From: Sphingomonas sanguinis
Lineage (GTDB): Bacteria > Pseudomonadota > Alphaproteobacteria > Sphingomonadales > Sphingomonadaceae
Direction of reading: 5' to 3'
DNA length: 64,000 nt
NCBI RefSeq assembly: GCF_019297835.1
Contig: NZ_CP079203.1
Span: 4,021,001-4,085,000, forward strand
Shown here piece after piece: positions 43,654-51,715 of the stretch. The translations under genes were made by a program, and so were the position numbers. Every line of letters begins with the position of its first letter. Position 1 is the stretch's first letter. The notes under the pieces were generated by a model. That model was not told the origin of the DNA. It saw nothing but the letters and a program-made list of their open reading frames with translations, and did no database searches.

Positions 43654-43890
43654 ATGCCGATGGCCGCCGACGACATCGCCACGATGATCCGCACCGCCAT
43701 TCCCGATGCCGAGGTCCAGATCACCGACCTGGCCGGGGACGGCGACCATTATGCCGCGCATGTCGTGGCCGCCAGCTTTGCGGGCATGAGCCGCGTCGCG
43801 CGCACCCGCGCCGTCTATGCCGCGCTCGGCGGACGCATGGGGGGCGAGCTTCACGCGCTGCAGTTGACCACCGCGGTTCCGGCCGCCTGA
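43654..43890 (+). CDS. bolA: BolA-family protein
   Basis: The 78-residue protein has the BolA fold: IRTAIPDAEVQITDLAGDGDHYAAHVVA, then FAGMSRVARTRAVYAALGGRM, GELHALQL. The His in DHYAAHV and the C-terminal His can ligate an iron-sulfur cluster with Grx4. It sits 25 bp before the monothiol glutaredoxin gene, the standard pairing for Fe-S trafficking and iron regulation. Confidence 0.93.
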   Translation: MPMAADDIATMIRTAIPDAEVQITDLAGDGDHYAAHVVAASFAGMSRVARTRAVYAALGGRMGGELHALQLTTAVPAA

Positions 43891-43915
43891 CCCGTTTCCT
43901 TCAAGGACGATTGAT

Positions 43916-44239
43916 ATGACCGACGATACGAATGCGCGGATCGACGCGCTGGTGAAGGACAATGCCGTCCTCCTGTTCATGAAGGGCACACCGCTCTTCC
44001 CGCAATGCGGTTTCTCCAGCCGTGCGGTGGCGATCCTGAACCATCTGGAAGTGCCGTTCGAAAGCGTCGACGTGCTTCAGGATCAGGGCATCCGACAGGG
44101 GATCAAGGCCTATTCGGACTGGCCGACCATCCCGCAGCTCTATGTGAAGGGCGAATTCGTCGGCGGATCGGACATCATGATGGAGATGTACGAAAGCGGC
44201 GAACTGGCCGAGCTGGTCCAGGACGTGAAGACCGCGTGA
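43916..44239 (+). CDS. grxD: Monothiol glutaredoxin Grx4
   Basis: The 107-residue protein has the CGFS active site at residues 31-34 (FMKGTPLFPQCGFSSRAV), WPTIPQLYVKGEFVGGSDI and a C-terminal helix. It binds and passes on [2Fe-2S] clusters with glutathione, alone or with BolA. A strong terminator follows. Confidence 0.95.
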   Translation: MTDDTNARIDALVKDNAVLLFMKGTPLFPQCGFSSRAVAILNHLEVPFESVDVLQDQGIRQGIKAYSDWPTIPQLYVKGEFVGGSDIMMEMYESGELAELVQDVKTA

Positions 44240-44246
44240 TGTAACG

Positions 44247-44276
44247 AAGGGCCGGATGAAAATCCGGCCCTTTTTC
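44247..44276 (+). terminator. Rho-independent terminator of the DUF1476-bolA-grxD operon
   Basis: GGGCCGGAT and ATCCGGCCC form a 9-bp stem with a GAAA loop, followed by TTTTTC. Confidence 0.94.
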
Positions 44277-44405
44277 ATTCCTCCCCTGCAAGGGGAGGGG
44301 GACCATGCGCAGCATGGTGGAGGGGGATCGCCCCAAGGGCCGTCCTGTGTTGAAGCCCCCCTCCGTCAGGCCTGCGGCCTGCCACCTCCCCGTACCGGGG
44401 AGGAT
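44277..44405. repeat. Interspersed palindromic repeat, family I, copy D
   Basis: This 129-bp element starts directly at the grxD terminator T-run. Its left hairpin (44277-44298) is identical to that of copy B, and its right hairpin is CCTCCCCGTACCGGGGAGGA at 44385-44404. Confidence 0.88.
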
Positions 44406-44417
44406 AAAGACTGCCTA

Positions 44418-44458
44418 TTGACTACGCCTGTAATCGGAATAGGATTACGCTTGTAGTC
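44418..44458 (+). promoter_or_regulatory. blaI promoter with twin BlaI/MecI-type operators
   Basis: TTGACT (44418), 16 bp, TAGGAT (44440) form a sigma-70 promoter. GACTAC-N4-GTAATC (44420-44435) and GATTAC-N4-GTAGTC (44443-44458) are two operator-like dyads with centres 23 bp apart, and are mirror images of each other. They cover -35, spacer and -10, as expected for BlaI repression. Confidence 0.78.
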
Positions 44459-44475
44459 AATCAGAGGGCGAGTCG

Positions 44476-44844
44476 ATGGCCGAGCGTATCAGCGATGCCG
44501 AACATGCCGTGATGGAGGTCCTGTGGGAGGAGGCTCCGCTGACCGCGCAGGATGTCGCGGAGCGGGTCGATCCCGAACGCGGCTGGAGCACCAACACCGT
44601 CAAGACGCTGCTCGGCCGGTTGCTCGCCAAAAGCGCCATCGTACATGAGGAACAGGGTCGGCGTTACCTGTACCGCCCGCTGGTCGCGCGCGACGATTAT
44701 GTCGTCGGCGAGTCCCGTCGCCTGATCGACCGGCTGTTCGGCGGCCGCCTGACCCCGCTGGTTGCGCATCTGGCCGAGCGCGACGAACTGACCGCGCAGG
44801 ACATTTCCGAGATCGAGGCGCTGCTCAAGGAGTTGAAGGCGTGA
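44476..44844 (+). CDS. blaI: BlaI/MecI-family transcriptional repressor
   Basis: The 122-residue winged-helix protein has ISDAEHAVMEVLWEEAPLTAQDVAERV, GWSTNTVKTLLGRLLAKSAI and the dimerisation helices after RRYLYRPLV. It should repress its own operon through the twin dyads just upstream and be released when the partner M56 peptidase is activated. Its stop overlaps the next start as GTGA (44841-44844). Confidence 0.92.
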   Translation: MAERISDAEHAVMEVLWEEAPLTAQDVAERVDPERGWSTNTVKTLLGRLLAKSAIVHEEQGRRYLYRPLVARDDYVVGESRRLIDRLFGGRLTPLVAHLAERDELTAQDISEIEALLKELKA

Positions 44845-46616
44845 GCGGCGCGCAGCTTGGCTGGGCGGTGGAGGCGATGATCGCCTCGACCCTGCTGATG
44901 GCGCTGGTCCTGCTGGCCCGTCGCCATGTCCGTCAGGCCTTCGGGCCGCAGATCGCCTATGCGCTCTGGGCCTTACCGCTGCTCCGGCTGATCCTGCCGC
45001 CGCTGCCGCGCGGCCTGTCCGAGCAGGCGACCCCGCCACTGGCCGCCGCGAGCGAGCGCTTCACCACCTATGTCGTGCTGCCGATGACGGCGCAGGTGAC
45101 GTCCCAGATGCCCGCCACGCTCGACGCGCCGAGCATCTGGCCGATGGTGGAGCAGGGGATCGCGCTGTTCTGGATCGTCGGGGCGGCAGGGTTTCTGGGG
45201 TTCCAGGCGCTGCGGCACTGGCGGTTCCGCACGCGGTTGCTCGCCGATGCCGAGCCGCTGGATGCGGTCGAGGGCGTGCGCGTGGTCGCCAGCGACGGCG
45301 CGCCGGGGCCGCTCGCCTTCGGGATCTGGCGGCGCTACGTCGCCTTCCCGCGCGATTTCGCCGAGCGCTACGACGCCGACGAGCGCGATCTGGCGCTGGC
45401 GCATGAGCTGGGCCACCATGCCCGCGGCGACCTGATCGCCAACTGGATCGCGCTCGCCGTGCTGGCGCTCCACTGGTTCAACCCGCTGGCGTGGCGGGCT
45501 TTCCACGCTTTCCGTGCCGATCAGGAGCTCGCCAATGACGCCCGCGTCCTGAAGGGGCGCAGTCGCGCCGATCGCCATGTCTATGCCTGCGCCATCGTGA
45601 AGGCCGCGCATGGCCGCGCGCTGTCGGGTGCCTGTCATCTGCATACCATCGATGATCTGAAAGGGAGGCTGAAGATGTTGACGACTTCTCCGAAATCGCG
45701 TCGCCAGCTGGCGATGGGAGGAGCGACCGTATCGCTGCTGGTGCTGGCCGGGCTGGGGGCGACCGCCTCCGGCACCCCGGCGGCGGCGGCGCTGACCAAG
45801 AAGGTGGAGCGGACGCTGGGCGTCGACCTGACCAGCACGGTCGCGGTGCTGCCCGCCGTCCCCCAGACGACACCCGAAATGCCCAATCCGCCTGTCGCGC
45901 CGGAGGCTCCGGAAGCGTTGACGACGACGGCTCCGGAGATCCTGACGACCACGGCACCGGTCGCCCCGCTCGCCGCTGCCGTCGCCCAGACGCCGGAAAC
46001 GCCGGAAACCCCCGCCACGCCCCGGACGCATATCGTCACGACGCGCAGCGGCCAGCGTGTGCGCGTCATCACCACCGACGGTGCCTATGCGATCCCCGCC
46101 TCCAGTATTCCGCTGGTTCAGGCCCGCAATTGCGGCACGGGGAGCAGCGACACGCGCACGAGCTACACCACCACCGATGGTCGGACGCAGCGCTCCGTGA
46201 CCGTGATCTGCACCGACCGCATCCGCCGGGACGCGGCGGAGGCGGGTGCAGTGGCCAAGAACATGCCACGCGTCGAATCGCGCCTGTGCGGCATCGGCGG
46301 CGTCGATGGCCGCACCAGCTTCACCACCACCGACCGCAACAGCGGCCGCCAGGTGACGGTGATCTGCACCGACCGGATCGAAAATGACGCGCGCACCGCG
46401 TCGATGCAGGCCACGGCGGCGATGCGGTCGGCGCAGTTCGCCAAGCAGACCGCCAAGCAGCAAATGGCGAGCGGCCTGGCCAGCATCGCCATCGCGCGGA
46501 CGACCATCATGCAGCAACGTCACCTGTCCGACGAGGACCGTCGCGAGGCGCTGAAGGATCTGGACGAGGCGACCGCCGAGTTGAAGGCCGAGATGGCGCA
46601 TCCCGACATCGACTGA
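44841..46616 (+). CDS. BlaR1/MecR1-like M56 metallopeptidase with duplicated Cys sensor module
   Basis: The 591-residue membrane protein starts at GTG 44841. It has about four membrane spans and the zinc motif HELGHH (His188-His192) with a downstream Glu in ADQELANDARVL. In place of a penicillin-binding sensor it carries a Pro/Thr-rich linker (about 325-405), then two tandem 52-residue units. Each has a Cys pair 26 residues apart (C431/C457, C483/C509) and shared RTSYTTTD/RTSFTTTD and VTVICTDRI. A helical C-terminus follows. It probably cleaves or inactivates BlaI on an unknown signal. No beta-lactamase gene is near. Confidence 0.88.
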   Translation: MSGAQLGWAVEAMIASTLLMALVLLARRHVRQAFGPQIAYALWALPLLRLILPPLPRGLSEQATPPLAAASERFTTYVVLPMTAQVTSQMPATLDAPSIWPMVEQGIALFWIVGAAGFLGFQALRHWRFRTRLLADAEPLDAVEGVRVVASDGAPGPLAFGIWRRYVAFPRDFAERYDADERDLALAHELGHHARGDLIANWIALAVLALHWFNPLAWRAFHAFRADQELANDARVLKGRSRADRHVYACAIVKAAHGRALSGACHLHTIDDLKGRLKMLTTSPKSRRQLAMGGATVSLLVLAGLGATASGTPAAAALTKKVERTLGVDLTSTVAVLPAVPQTTPEMPNPPVAPEAPEALTTTAPEILTTTAPVAPLAAAVAQTPETPETPATPRTHIVTTRSGQRVRVITTDGAYAIPASSIPLVQARNCGTGSSDTRTSYTTTDGRTQRSVTVICTDRIRRDAAEAGAVAKNMPRVESRLCGIGGVDGRTSFTTTDRNSGRQVTVICTDRIENDARTASMQATAAMRSAQFAKQTAKQQMASGLASIAIARTTIMQQRHLSDEDRREALKDLDEATAELKAEMAHPDID

Positions 46617-46628
46617 CCCTGTGATCCG

Positions 46629-46670
46629 CAAGCCCCGCGCCGGTTCCTAGGTGCGGGGCTTGCTCTTTTT
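46629..46670 (+). terminator. Rho-independent terminator of the blaI-M56 operon
   Basis: CAAGCCCCGC (46629-46638) pairs with GCGGGGCTTG (46653-46662) across a 14-nt loop, followed by CTCTTTTT. Confidence 0.85.
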
Positions 46671-46695
46671 CAGCGGCTTGCCCACATGACAACTA

Positions 46696-47556
46696 ATGGC
46701 TGAGCACCCGACCGGCATTCCGATCCTGCTTGAGCCGCTGGTTACCCGCGTGCTCGCCCCCAATCCGTCGCCCTTCACCTATACGGGCACGCAGAGCTAT
46801 GTCGTGGGCGCCCGCGATGTGGCGGTCATCGATCCAGGGCCGGACGAGCCCGCCCATATCGATGCCCTGACCCGTGCGATCGCCGGGCGGCCGGTGGTGG
46901 CAATCCTCATTACCCATCACCACCGCGACCACAGCCCGGCCAGCCGCCCGCTCGCCCGGCTGACCGGCGCGCCGATCATGGGCGCGGCGCCCTTCGCCGC
47001 CGATTATGACGGCGGGCGGACGGACGCCGCGTTCGACCGTGAATATGCCCCCGACCGGGTGTTGGCGGAGGGCGAGGGGGTGCACGGCGATGGCTGGACG
47101 CTGAGCGCGATCGCCACGCCGGGCCATACCTCTAACCATCTCGCCTTCGCGCTGCCCGAGACGAAGGCGCTGTTTTCGGGCGATCACGTCATGGGCTGGT
47201 CGACCAGTATCGTCTCGCCGCCGGATGGCGACATGGCGGCCTATATGGCGAGCCTCGACAAGCTGATGGCACGCGAGGACCGCGTCTATTATCCGGGGCA
47301 TGGTGAGGCGGTGGACAATCCGCAGCGTCTGGTGCGCGGGATGCTCGGCCATCGCAAGCAGCGCGAGGGGCAGATATTGCGGCTGCTGGCGGCGGGCGAG
47401 GGGCTTGCCATCACGGCGATGACCGAGCGCATGTATGTCGGGCTGAACCCCAAATTGATTCCGGCGGCGGAACGATCGGTGCTGGCGCATCTTTATGACC
47501 TGCGAAACCGCGGGCTGGTTCGCGAGGAAGGAGCATCATGGATCAGCGCGGCGTGA
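46696..47556 (+). CDS. Metallo-beta-lactamase-fold hydrolase (LACTB2-like)
   Basis: The 286-residue protein has the zinc motif THHHRDH (residues 73-79), TPGHTSNHLAF, LFSGDHVMGW and YPGHGEAV, and a C-terminal winged-helix region (EGQILRLLAAGEGLAITAMTE) like LACTB2. LACTB2 is an RNA endonuclease, while bacterial members are poorly characterised hydrolases. Its 3' end overlaps the DUF4230 gene by 19 bp. Confidence 0.88.
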   Translation: MAEHPTGIPILLEPLVTRVLAPNPSPFTYTGTQSYVVGARDVAVIDPGPDEPAHIDALTRAIAGRPVVAILITHHHRDHSPASRPLARLTGAPIMGAAPFAADYDGGRTDAAFDREYAPDRVLAEGEGVHGDGWTLSAIATPGHTSNHLAFALPETKALFSGDHVMGWSTSIVSPPDGDMAAYMASLDKLMAREDRVYYPGHGEAVDNPQRLVRGMLGHRKQREGQILRLLAAGEGLAITAMTERMYVGLNPKLIPAAERSVLAHLYDLRNRGLVREEGASWISAA

Positions 47557-48284
47557 CCCCGCCTGTCGAAACGCCGCCATCCCGACCACGTGCGCGCGGT
47601 GGCGTCGGCCTGTTCCTGACCAAGGTGGCGGGCGTTTTGGTTCTGCTGATCCTGGCCGGATTGATCGTGGTGTGGGGTGTCCAGCGCTATGTCGAGGATC
47701 GGCTGACGCCCGATCCGACGACCATCGCCCGTGCCAGCCTGGACGGCCTGCGCGAACAGAACCGCCTCTCCGCCTTTGCCGCGCGCTATGTCGCGGTCGT
47801 CACCTCGCGCCAGTCGCAGCTCGGCTTTTCGACCGAGCGGACGCTCATCATGCCGGGCATGGTCCGTTACGAGGTCGATCTGGGCAAGCTGCGCCAGCAG
47901 GACGTGCGCTGGGACGCGACCAACCATGTGCTGTCGGTGACGCTGCCCCCGGTCGAGATCGATGGGCCGCAGGTCGATCTGTCGGCGATCCGCGAATATG
48001 GCTCGGGCGGCCTGCTGACCACCTTCACCGATGCCGAACAGCGTCTGGACGCCGCCAACCGCACGGCGGGGCAAGTCGAGCTGATGCGGCAGGCGCGGGC
48101 GCCCGCACCGATGAAGCTGGCCCGTGACGCGACCCGGCGCGCGGTAGAGCGCAGCTTCGCCATGCCACTGCGCGCGGCGGGCGTGGAGGCCAGCGTCAAG
48201 GTCAGGTTCTCGGACGAGCCGTCCAATGACGAACGCTGGGATACGACACGGACCGTGCAAGAGGTTCTCAGCAACGCCGGCTGA
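47538..48284 (+). CDS. DUF4230-domain membrane-anchored protein
   Basis: The 248-residue protein has one N-terminal membrane span (about residues 25-49, LFLTKVAGVLVLLILAGLIV) and a periplasmic DUF4230 domain with LSAFAARYVAVVTSRQ, LIMPGMVRYEVDLGKL and SVTLPPVEIDGPQVD. The function of the family is unknown. It is coupled to the MBL hydrolase gene and lies 45 bp before nadA. Confidence 0.82.
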   Translation: MDQRGVTPPVETPPSRPRARGGVGLFLTKVAGVLVLLILAGLIVVWGVQRYVEDRLTPDPTTIARASLDGLREQNRLSAFAARYVAVVTSRQSQLGFSTERTLIMPGMVRYEVDLGKLRQQDVRWDATNHVLSVTLPPVEIDGPQVDLSAIREYGSGGLLTTFTDAEQRLDAANRTAGQVELMRQARAPAPMKLARDATRRAVERSFAMPLRAAGVEASVKVRFSDEPSNDERWDTTRTVQEVLSNAG

Positions 48285-48329
48285 CGTGCCCGATTGTCGC
48301 CGCACCACCTTGCGCCTAGGGGGAATGAC

Positions 48330-49316
48330 ATGACCATCCAGACGAATCTGACGGGCCTCGACCTGCGCGCCGAGATCGATCGCCTCCGCAAGGAACGCAA
48401 CGCCGTCATCCTCGCCCATTATTACCAGAAGCCCGAGATTCAGGACCTGGCCGATTTCGTCGGCGACAGCCTGGACCTCAGCCGCAAGGCGCAGGCGACC
48501 GACGCGGACGTCATCGCCTTTTGCGGCGTGCGCTTCATGGCGGAGACGGCCAAGATCCTGTCGCCGGACAAGATCGTCGTGCTGCCCGACATGGCCGCCG
48601 GGTGCAGCCTGGAGGACAGTTGCCCGCCCGAACAATTCGCCGAGTTCCGGGCGCAGCACCCGGATCACATCGCGCTGACCTATATCAACTGCTCGACCGA
48701 GGTGAAGGCGCTGTCCGACATCATCGTGACGTCCTCGTCGGCGGAGCAGATCCTGGCGCAGATCGACCCTGCGCAGAAGATCATCTTCGGCCCCGACCGC
48801 AATCTGGGCGGCTATCTGGCGCGCAAGACCGGCCGTGACATGCTGCTGTGGCCGGGCGTGTGCATCGTGCACGAGGCGTTCAGCGAGACCGAACTGCTCA
48901 AGCTGCGGGCCGAACACCCCGACGCGCCGATCGCCGCGCATCCCGAATGCCCGGCCGTGATCCTCGACCACGCCGATTATGTCGGCTCGACGCGCGGCAT
49001 CCTGGAATATGCGCAGACCGTCACCAGCGACACGCTGATCGTCGCGACCGAGCCGCACATCATCCACCAGATGCAAAAGGCGATGCCGGGCAAGACCTTC
49101 ATCGGTGCGCCGGGTGCGGACGGCAACTGCAACTGCAATATCTGCCCGTATATGGCGCTCAACACCATGGAGAAGCTGTACCTCGCGCTGCGCGACCTGA
49201 CCCCGCGCGTCGAGATCGAGGAGGGGCTGCGGCTTCAGGCCAAGAAGAGCCTCGACGCGATGCTGACGCTCGCCAGCGGCACGGTCGGCAAGGGCGATCT
49301 GGGTCCGCGTCCGTGA
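48330..49316 (+). CDS. nadA: Quinolinate synthase A
   Basis: The 328-residue [4Fe-4S] enzyme condenses iminoaspartate with dihydroxyacetone phosphate in NAD synthesis. It has [56 protein letters not shown] and [14 protein letters not shown] with the cluster Cys. ATG 48330 follows AGGGGGA. It overlaps nadC by 4 bp; nadB is not in the window. Confidence 0.96.
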   Translation: MTIQTNLTGLDLRAEIDRLRKERNAVILAHYYQKPEIQDLADFVGDSLDLSRKAQATDADVIAFCGVRFMAETAKILSPDKIVVLPDMAAGCSLEDSCPPEQFAEFRAQHPDHIALTYINCSTEVKALSDIIVTSSSAEQILAQIDPAQKIIFGPDRNLGGYLARKTGRDMLLWPGVCIVHEAFSETELLKLRAEHPDAPIAAHPECPAVILDHADYVGSTRGILEYAQTVTSDTLIVATEPHIIHQMQKAMPGKTFIGAPGADGNCNCNICPYMALNTMEKLYLALRDLTPRVEIEEGLRLQAKKSLDAMLTLASGTVGKGDLGPRP

Positions 49317-50161
49317 CCGAAGGCGTAATAGAGGGTTTCGACCTCGACGCTTTCGTAAAGGCGACGTTGGCCGAGGATCTGGGGCCGGGCGGCGACATCA
49401 CCTCGGCGGCGGTCATCCCGGCGGAGGCGCGCTTCCTCGGCACCATGGCCAGCCGCGATGCGATCACCGTCGCAGGGCTGCCCATCGCCGAGGCGTTCTT
49501 CCGCCACCTCGACGCCGATGTCGTCATCGAGCGGCTGGTCGAGGATGGCACGAGCGTGTCCGCCGGCACCGATCTGCTCCGCCTGTCGGGCAAGGCGCGC
49601 GCGATGCTGACCGCCGAGCGGTCCGCGCTCAACACCGTCCAGCACCTGTCGGGCATCGCGACGATGACGGCGGCCTATGTCGCGGCGATCGCGGGTACGG
49701 GGGCCACCCTGCTCGACACGCGCAAGACCATTCCCGGCCTTCGTCTGGTCGAGAAATACGCCACCCGCATGGGCGGCGCACAGAATCATCGCATGGGCCT
49801 GTGGGACGCGGCGATGATCAAGGACAATCATGTCGCGGTCGCGGGCGGCATCGGTCCGGCCGCGACGGCGGCGCGTGAGGCGGGGATCGCCCGGATCATC
49901 GTCGAGGTCGACGCGCTCGACCAGATCGAACCGGCGCTGGCGGCGGGGGCGACCCATTTGCTGCTCGACAACATGAACCCGGCGCAGCTGGCCGAGGGTG
50001 TTGCGCTGGTCGCGGGCCGGGTGCCGACCGAGGCGTCGGGCGGCGTACGCCTCGACACCATTCGCGCCATGGCGGAATCGGGTGTCACCTATGTCAGCGT
50101 GGGTCGCTTGACCCAATCGGCCCCGGCGGCCGATATCGGACTGGATTTCGCCGCCGCCTGA
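49313..50161 (+). CDS. nadC: Nicotinate-nucleotide pyrophosphorylase (quinolinate phosphoribosyltransferase)
   Basis: The 282-residue enzyme starts at GTG 49313 inside the nadA stop (GTGA). It has [66 protein letters not shown] and [11 protein letters not shown]. It makes nicotinate mononucleotide from quinolinate, the step after NadA. Confidence 0.96.
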   Translation: MTEGVIEGFDLDAFVKATLAEDLGPGGDITSAAVIPAEARFLGTMASRDAITVAGLPIAEAFFRHLDADVVIERLVEDGTSVSAGTDLLRLSGKARAMLTAERSALNTVQHLSGIATMTAAYVAAIAGTGATLLDTRKTIPGLRLVEKYATRMGGAQNHRMGLWDAAMIKDNHVAVAGGIGPAATAAREAGIARIIVEVDALDQIEPALAAGATHLLLDNMNPAQLAEGVALVAGRVPTEASGGVRLDTIRAMAESGVTYVSVGRLTQSAPAADIGLDFAAA

Positions 50162-50184
50162 GGCGGGCTTGGAAGGGGAAGATC

Positions 50185-50580
50185 GTGCGACCGAAGTCGG
50201 TGATATTGGGCGAGCGCCTGTCGCTGTTCGCCATCCTGCTGCTGGTGGTGCTCGCGGTCATCGGCTGGGGCGATACGGTCGCGCAGGCCGGGCTCGCGAT
50301 CGCGCTGATCGCCAATGGCCTGCTGATCGGGTTATTCCTGCTCGGCACGCTGCTGACCACCCGGTTCGCCAGCCGGGTCGGGCTGGGCTTGCTGGTCGTG
50401 CTGACCATCCTGAACCTGCTCGGCTTTCTCTATCAGGTTTCGGTGGGTGCGTTGGCCGAGGGCGTGTTCGGCGTGTTGACGGCGGTACAGGCGGCGGCGT
50501 CGCTGGTCGCGGTGGTGATGCTGATGCGCCCCAACGCCCTGGCCTGGTATCGTGCGATGGCAGAGGTGAGCGAAGCATGA
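50185..50580 (+). CDS. Four-span membrane protein coupled to RNase T2
   Basis: The 131-residue protein starts at GTG 50185. It has four hydrophobic helices (SLFAILLLVVLAVIGW, AIALIANGLLIGLFLLG, VGLGLLVVLTILNLLGFL, VFGVLTAVQAAASLVAVVM). Its stop overlaps the RNase T2 start as ATGA. No family is recognised. It may be an accessory to export or simply an operon member. Confidence 0.7.
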   Translation: MRPKSVILGERLSLFAILLLVVLAVIGWGDTVAQAGLAIALIANGLLIGLFLLGTLLTTRFASRVGLGLLVVLTILNLLGFLYQVSVGALAEGVFGVLTAVQAAASLVAVVMLMRPNALAWYRAMAEVSEA

Positions 50581-51284
50581 AATACGCAATGATCGGCATG
50601 GCGCTGCTGGCCGCGCCGCAGGTCCTGTCGGCGCAGACGCTGCAATGCACCGCGCCGAGCGGTCCGCAGTCGATCCGTCCCGATCTGCCCAGCCAGAGCC
50701 AGCCGACCCGCGTGCTGCCGATCGGCGGCTATACGCTGGCGATCACCTGGAGCCCGCAATATTGCCGCGATCCCAAGGGGGACAGCAGCTTTCAGTGCGG
50801 CGGCGCCAACCGCTTCGGCTTTACCCTGCACGGGCTGTGGCCCGATGGCGTGGGCAAGGACTGGCCGCAATATTGTCGCCCGACCGCGATCCTGCCGCAG
50901 GCGGTGGTCCGCCGCCACATCTGCGCCACCCCCTCGGCGCAGCTGATGCAGCATGAATGGTCCAAGCACGGCACCTGCATGAGCGGATATAGCCCGGCAC
51001 GTTATTTCCAACGGTCGAACGCGCTCTATTACGGGCTGCGCTTCCCCGACATGGACGGGCTGTCGCGGCGCAACGCGCTGACGGCGGGCGATCTGGCGAG
51101 CGCCTTCGCCGCGGCCAATCGGGGCATGACCGCCGACATGATGCGCGTCACCGCCACGCGGCAAGGCTGGCTGGACGAAATCTGGATATGTCTGAACAAG
51201 GCGTTCCGCCCCGCCCGATGCCCGGCGCATCAGGGGGGATTGTCGCCCAACGCGCCGCTGAAAATCTGGCGCGGCGCACGCTGA
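50577..51284 (+). CDS. Ribonuclease T2
   Basis: The 235-residue protein has a signal peptide (cleaved near VLSAQ) and both T2 active-site blocks: CAS1 GFTLHGLWPD (His85) and CAS2 HEWSKHGTC (His126, Glu127, Lys130, His131). It should degrade RNA in the periplasm through 2',3'-cyclic intermediates. Cys residues in pairs fit disulphides. It is coupled to the upstream membrane protein. Confidence 0.94.
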   Translation: MKYAMIGMALLAAPQVLSAQTLQCTAPSGPQSIRPDLPSQSQPTRVLPIGGYTLAITWSPQYCRDPKGDSSFQCGGANRFGFTLHGLWPDGVGKDWPQYCRPTAILPQAVVRRHICATPSAQLMQHEWSKHGTCMSGYSPARYFQRSNALYYGLRFPDMDGLSRRNALTAGDLASAFAAANRGMTADMMRVTATRQGWLDEIWICLNKAFRPARCPAHQGGLSPNAPLKIWRGAR

Positions 51285-51290
51285 GCGGGG

Positions 51291-51710
51291 CTACCCCTCC
51301 AGCACCACGCTGGAGGGGTGATGCTTGTCGAGATGCTTGCGGATGATCCGCAGGTTGCGGGTGTTCGACCGGAACATGATATCGGCTGCGTCGCCGATCA
51401 GCGGCACGAAGCCGAGCAGCGCGTCGAAGCCGACATTGCCCATCATCCGCGCCATCTGGAATTTGGACAGGCCCAGATTTCGCGCTTCCCAAATGATATA
51501 ACTGCCCAGCGCGGCGGCGGCGATGTCGCCGATAATGGGGACCAGCCCCAGCACCACGTCCAGCCCGATCGGGCGGTTGAGGCCGGGAAGGACGACGACA
51601 CGTTCCAGCAGGCGCTCCATCGCCTCGATCCGCTGGCGGCTGGCGGCGATGCTCTTGTCGAGCGGCAGAGCGTCGAATGCCGTGGGATCTATGCGGGACG
51701 TGTGGGCCAT
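51291..51710 (-). CDS. DUF4112-domain protein
   Basis: The 139-residue protein has the DUF4112 pattern: LERVVVLPGLNRPIGLDVVLGLVPIIGDI, then AALGSYIIWEARNLGLS and VGFDALLGFVPLIGDAADI, a repeated G(L/F)VP(I)IGD hydrophobic unit. It is probably membrane-associated; function unknown. It is convergent with RNase T2 (stops 6 bp apart). Confidence 0.9.
   Translation of the reverse strand: MAHTSRIDPTAFDALPLDKSIAASRQRIEAMERLLERVVVLPGLNRPIGLDVVLGLVPIIGDIAAAALGSYIIWEARNLGLSKFQMARMMGNVGFDALLGFVPLIGDAADIMFRSNTRNLRIIRKHLDKHHPSSVVLEG
51293..51319. terminator. 11-bp hairpin at the RNase T2/DUF4112 convergence
   Basis: ACCCCTCCAGC (51293-51303) pairs perfectly with GCTGGAGGGGT (51309-51319) across 5 nt. It lies 8 bp past the RNase T2 stop and overlaps the last codons of DUF4112. 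No T-run follows, so it may act in mRNA protection or weak termination. Confidence 0.5.
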
Positions 51711-51715
51711 GTCCC

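Noticed and set aside
44841..46616. True beta-lactam-sensing BlaR1
   Set aside because: No penicillin-binding domain or SxxK-type sensor follows the peptidase, and no beta-lactamase gene is adjacent.
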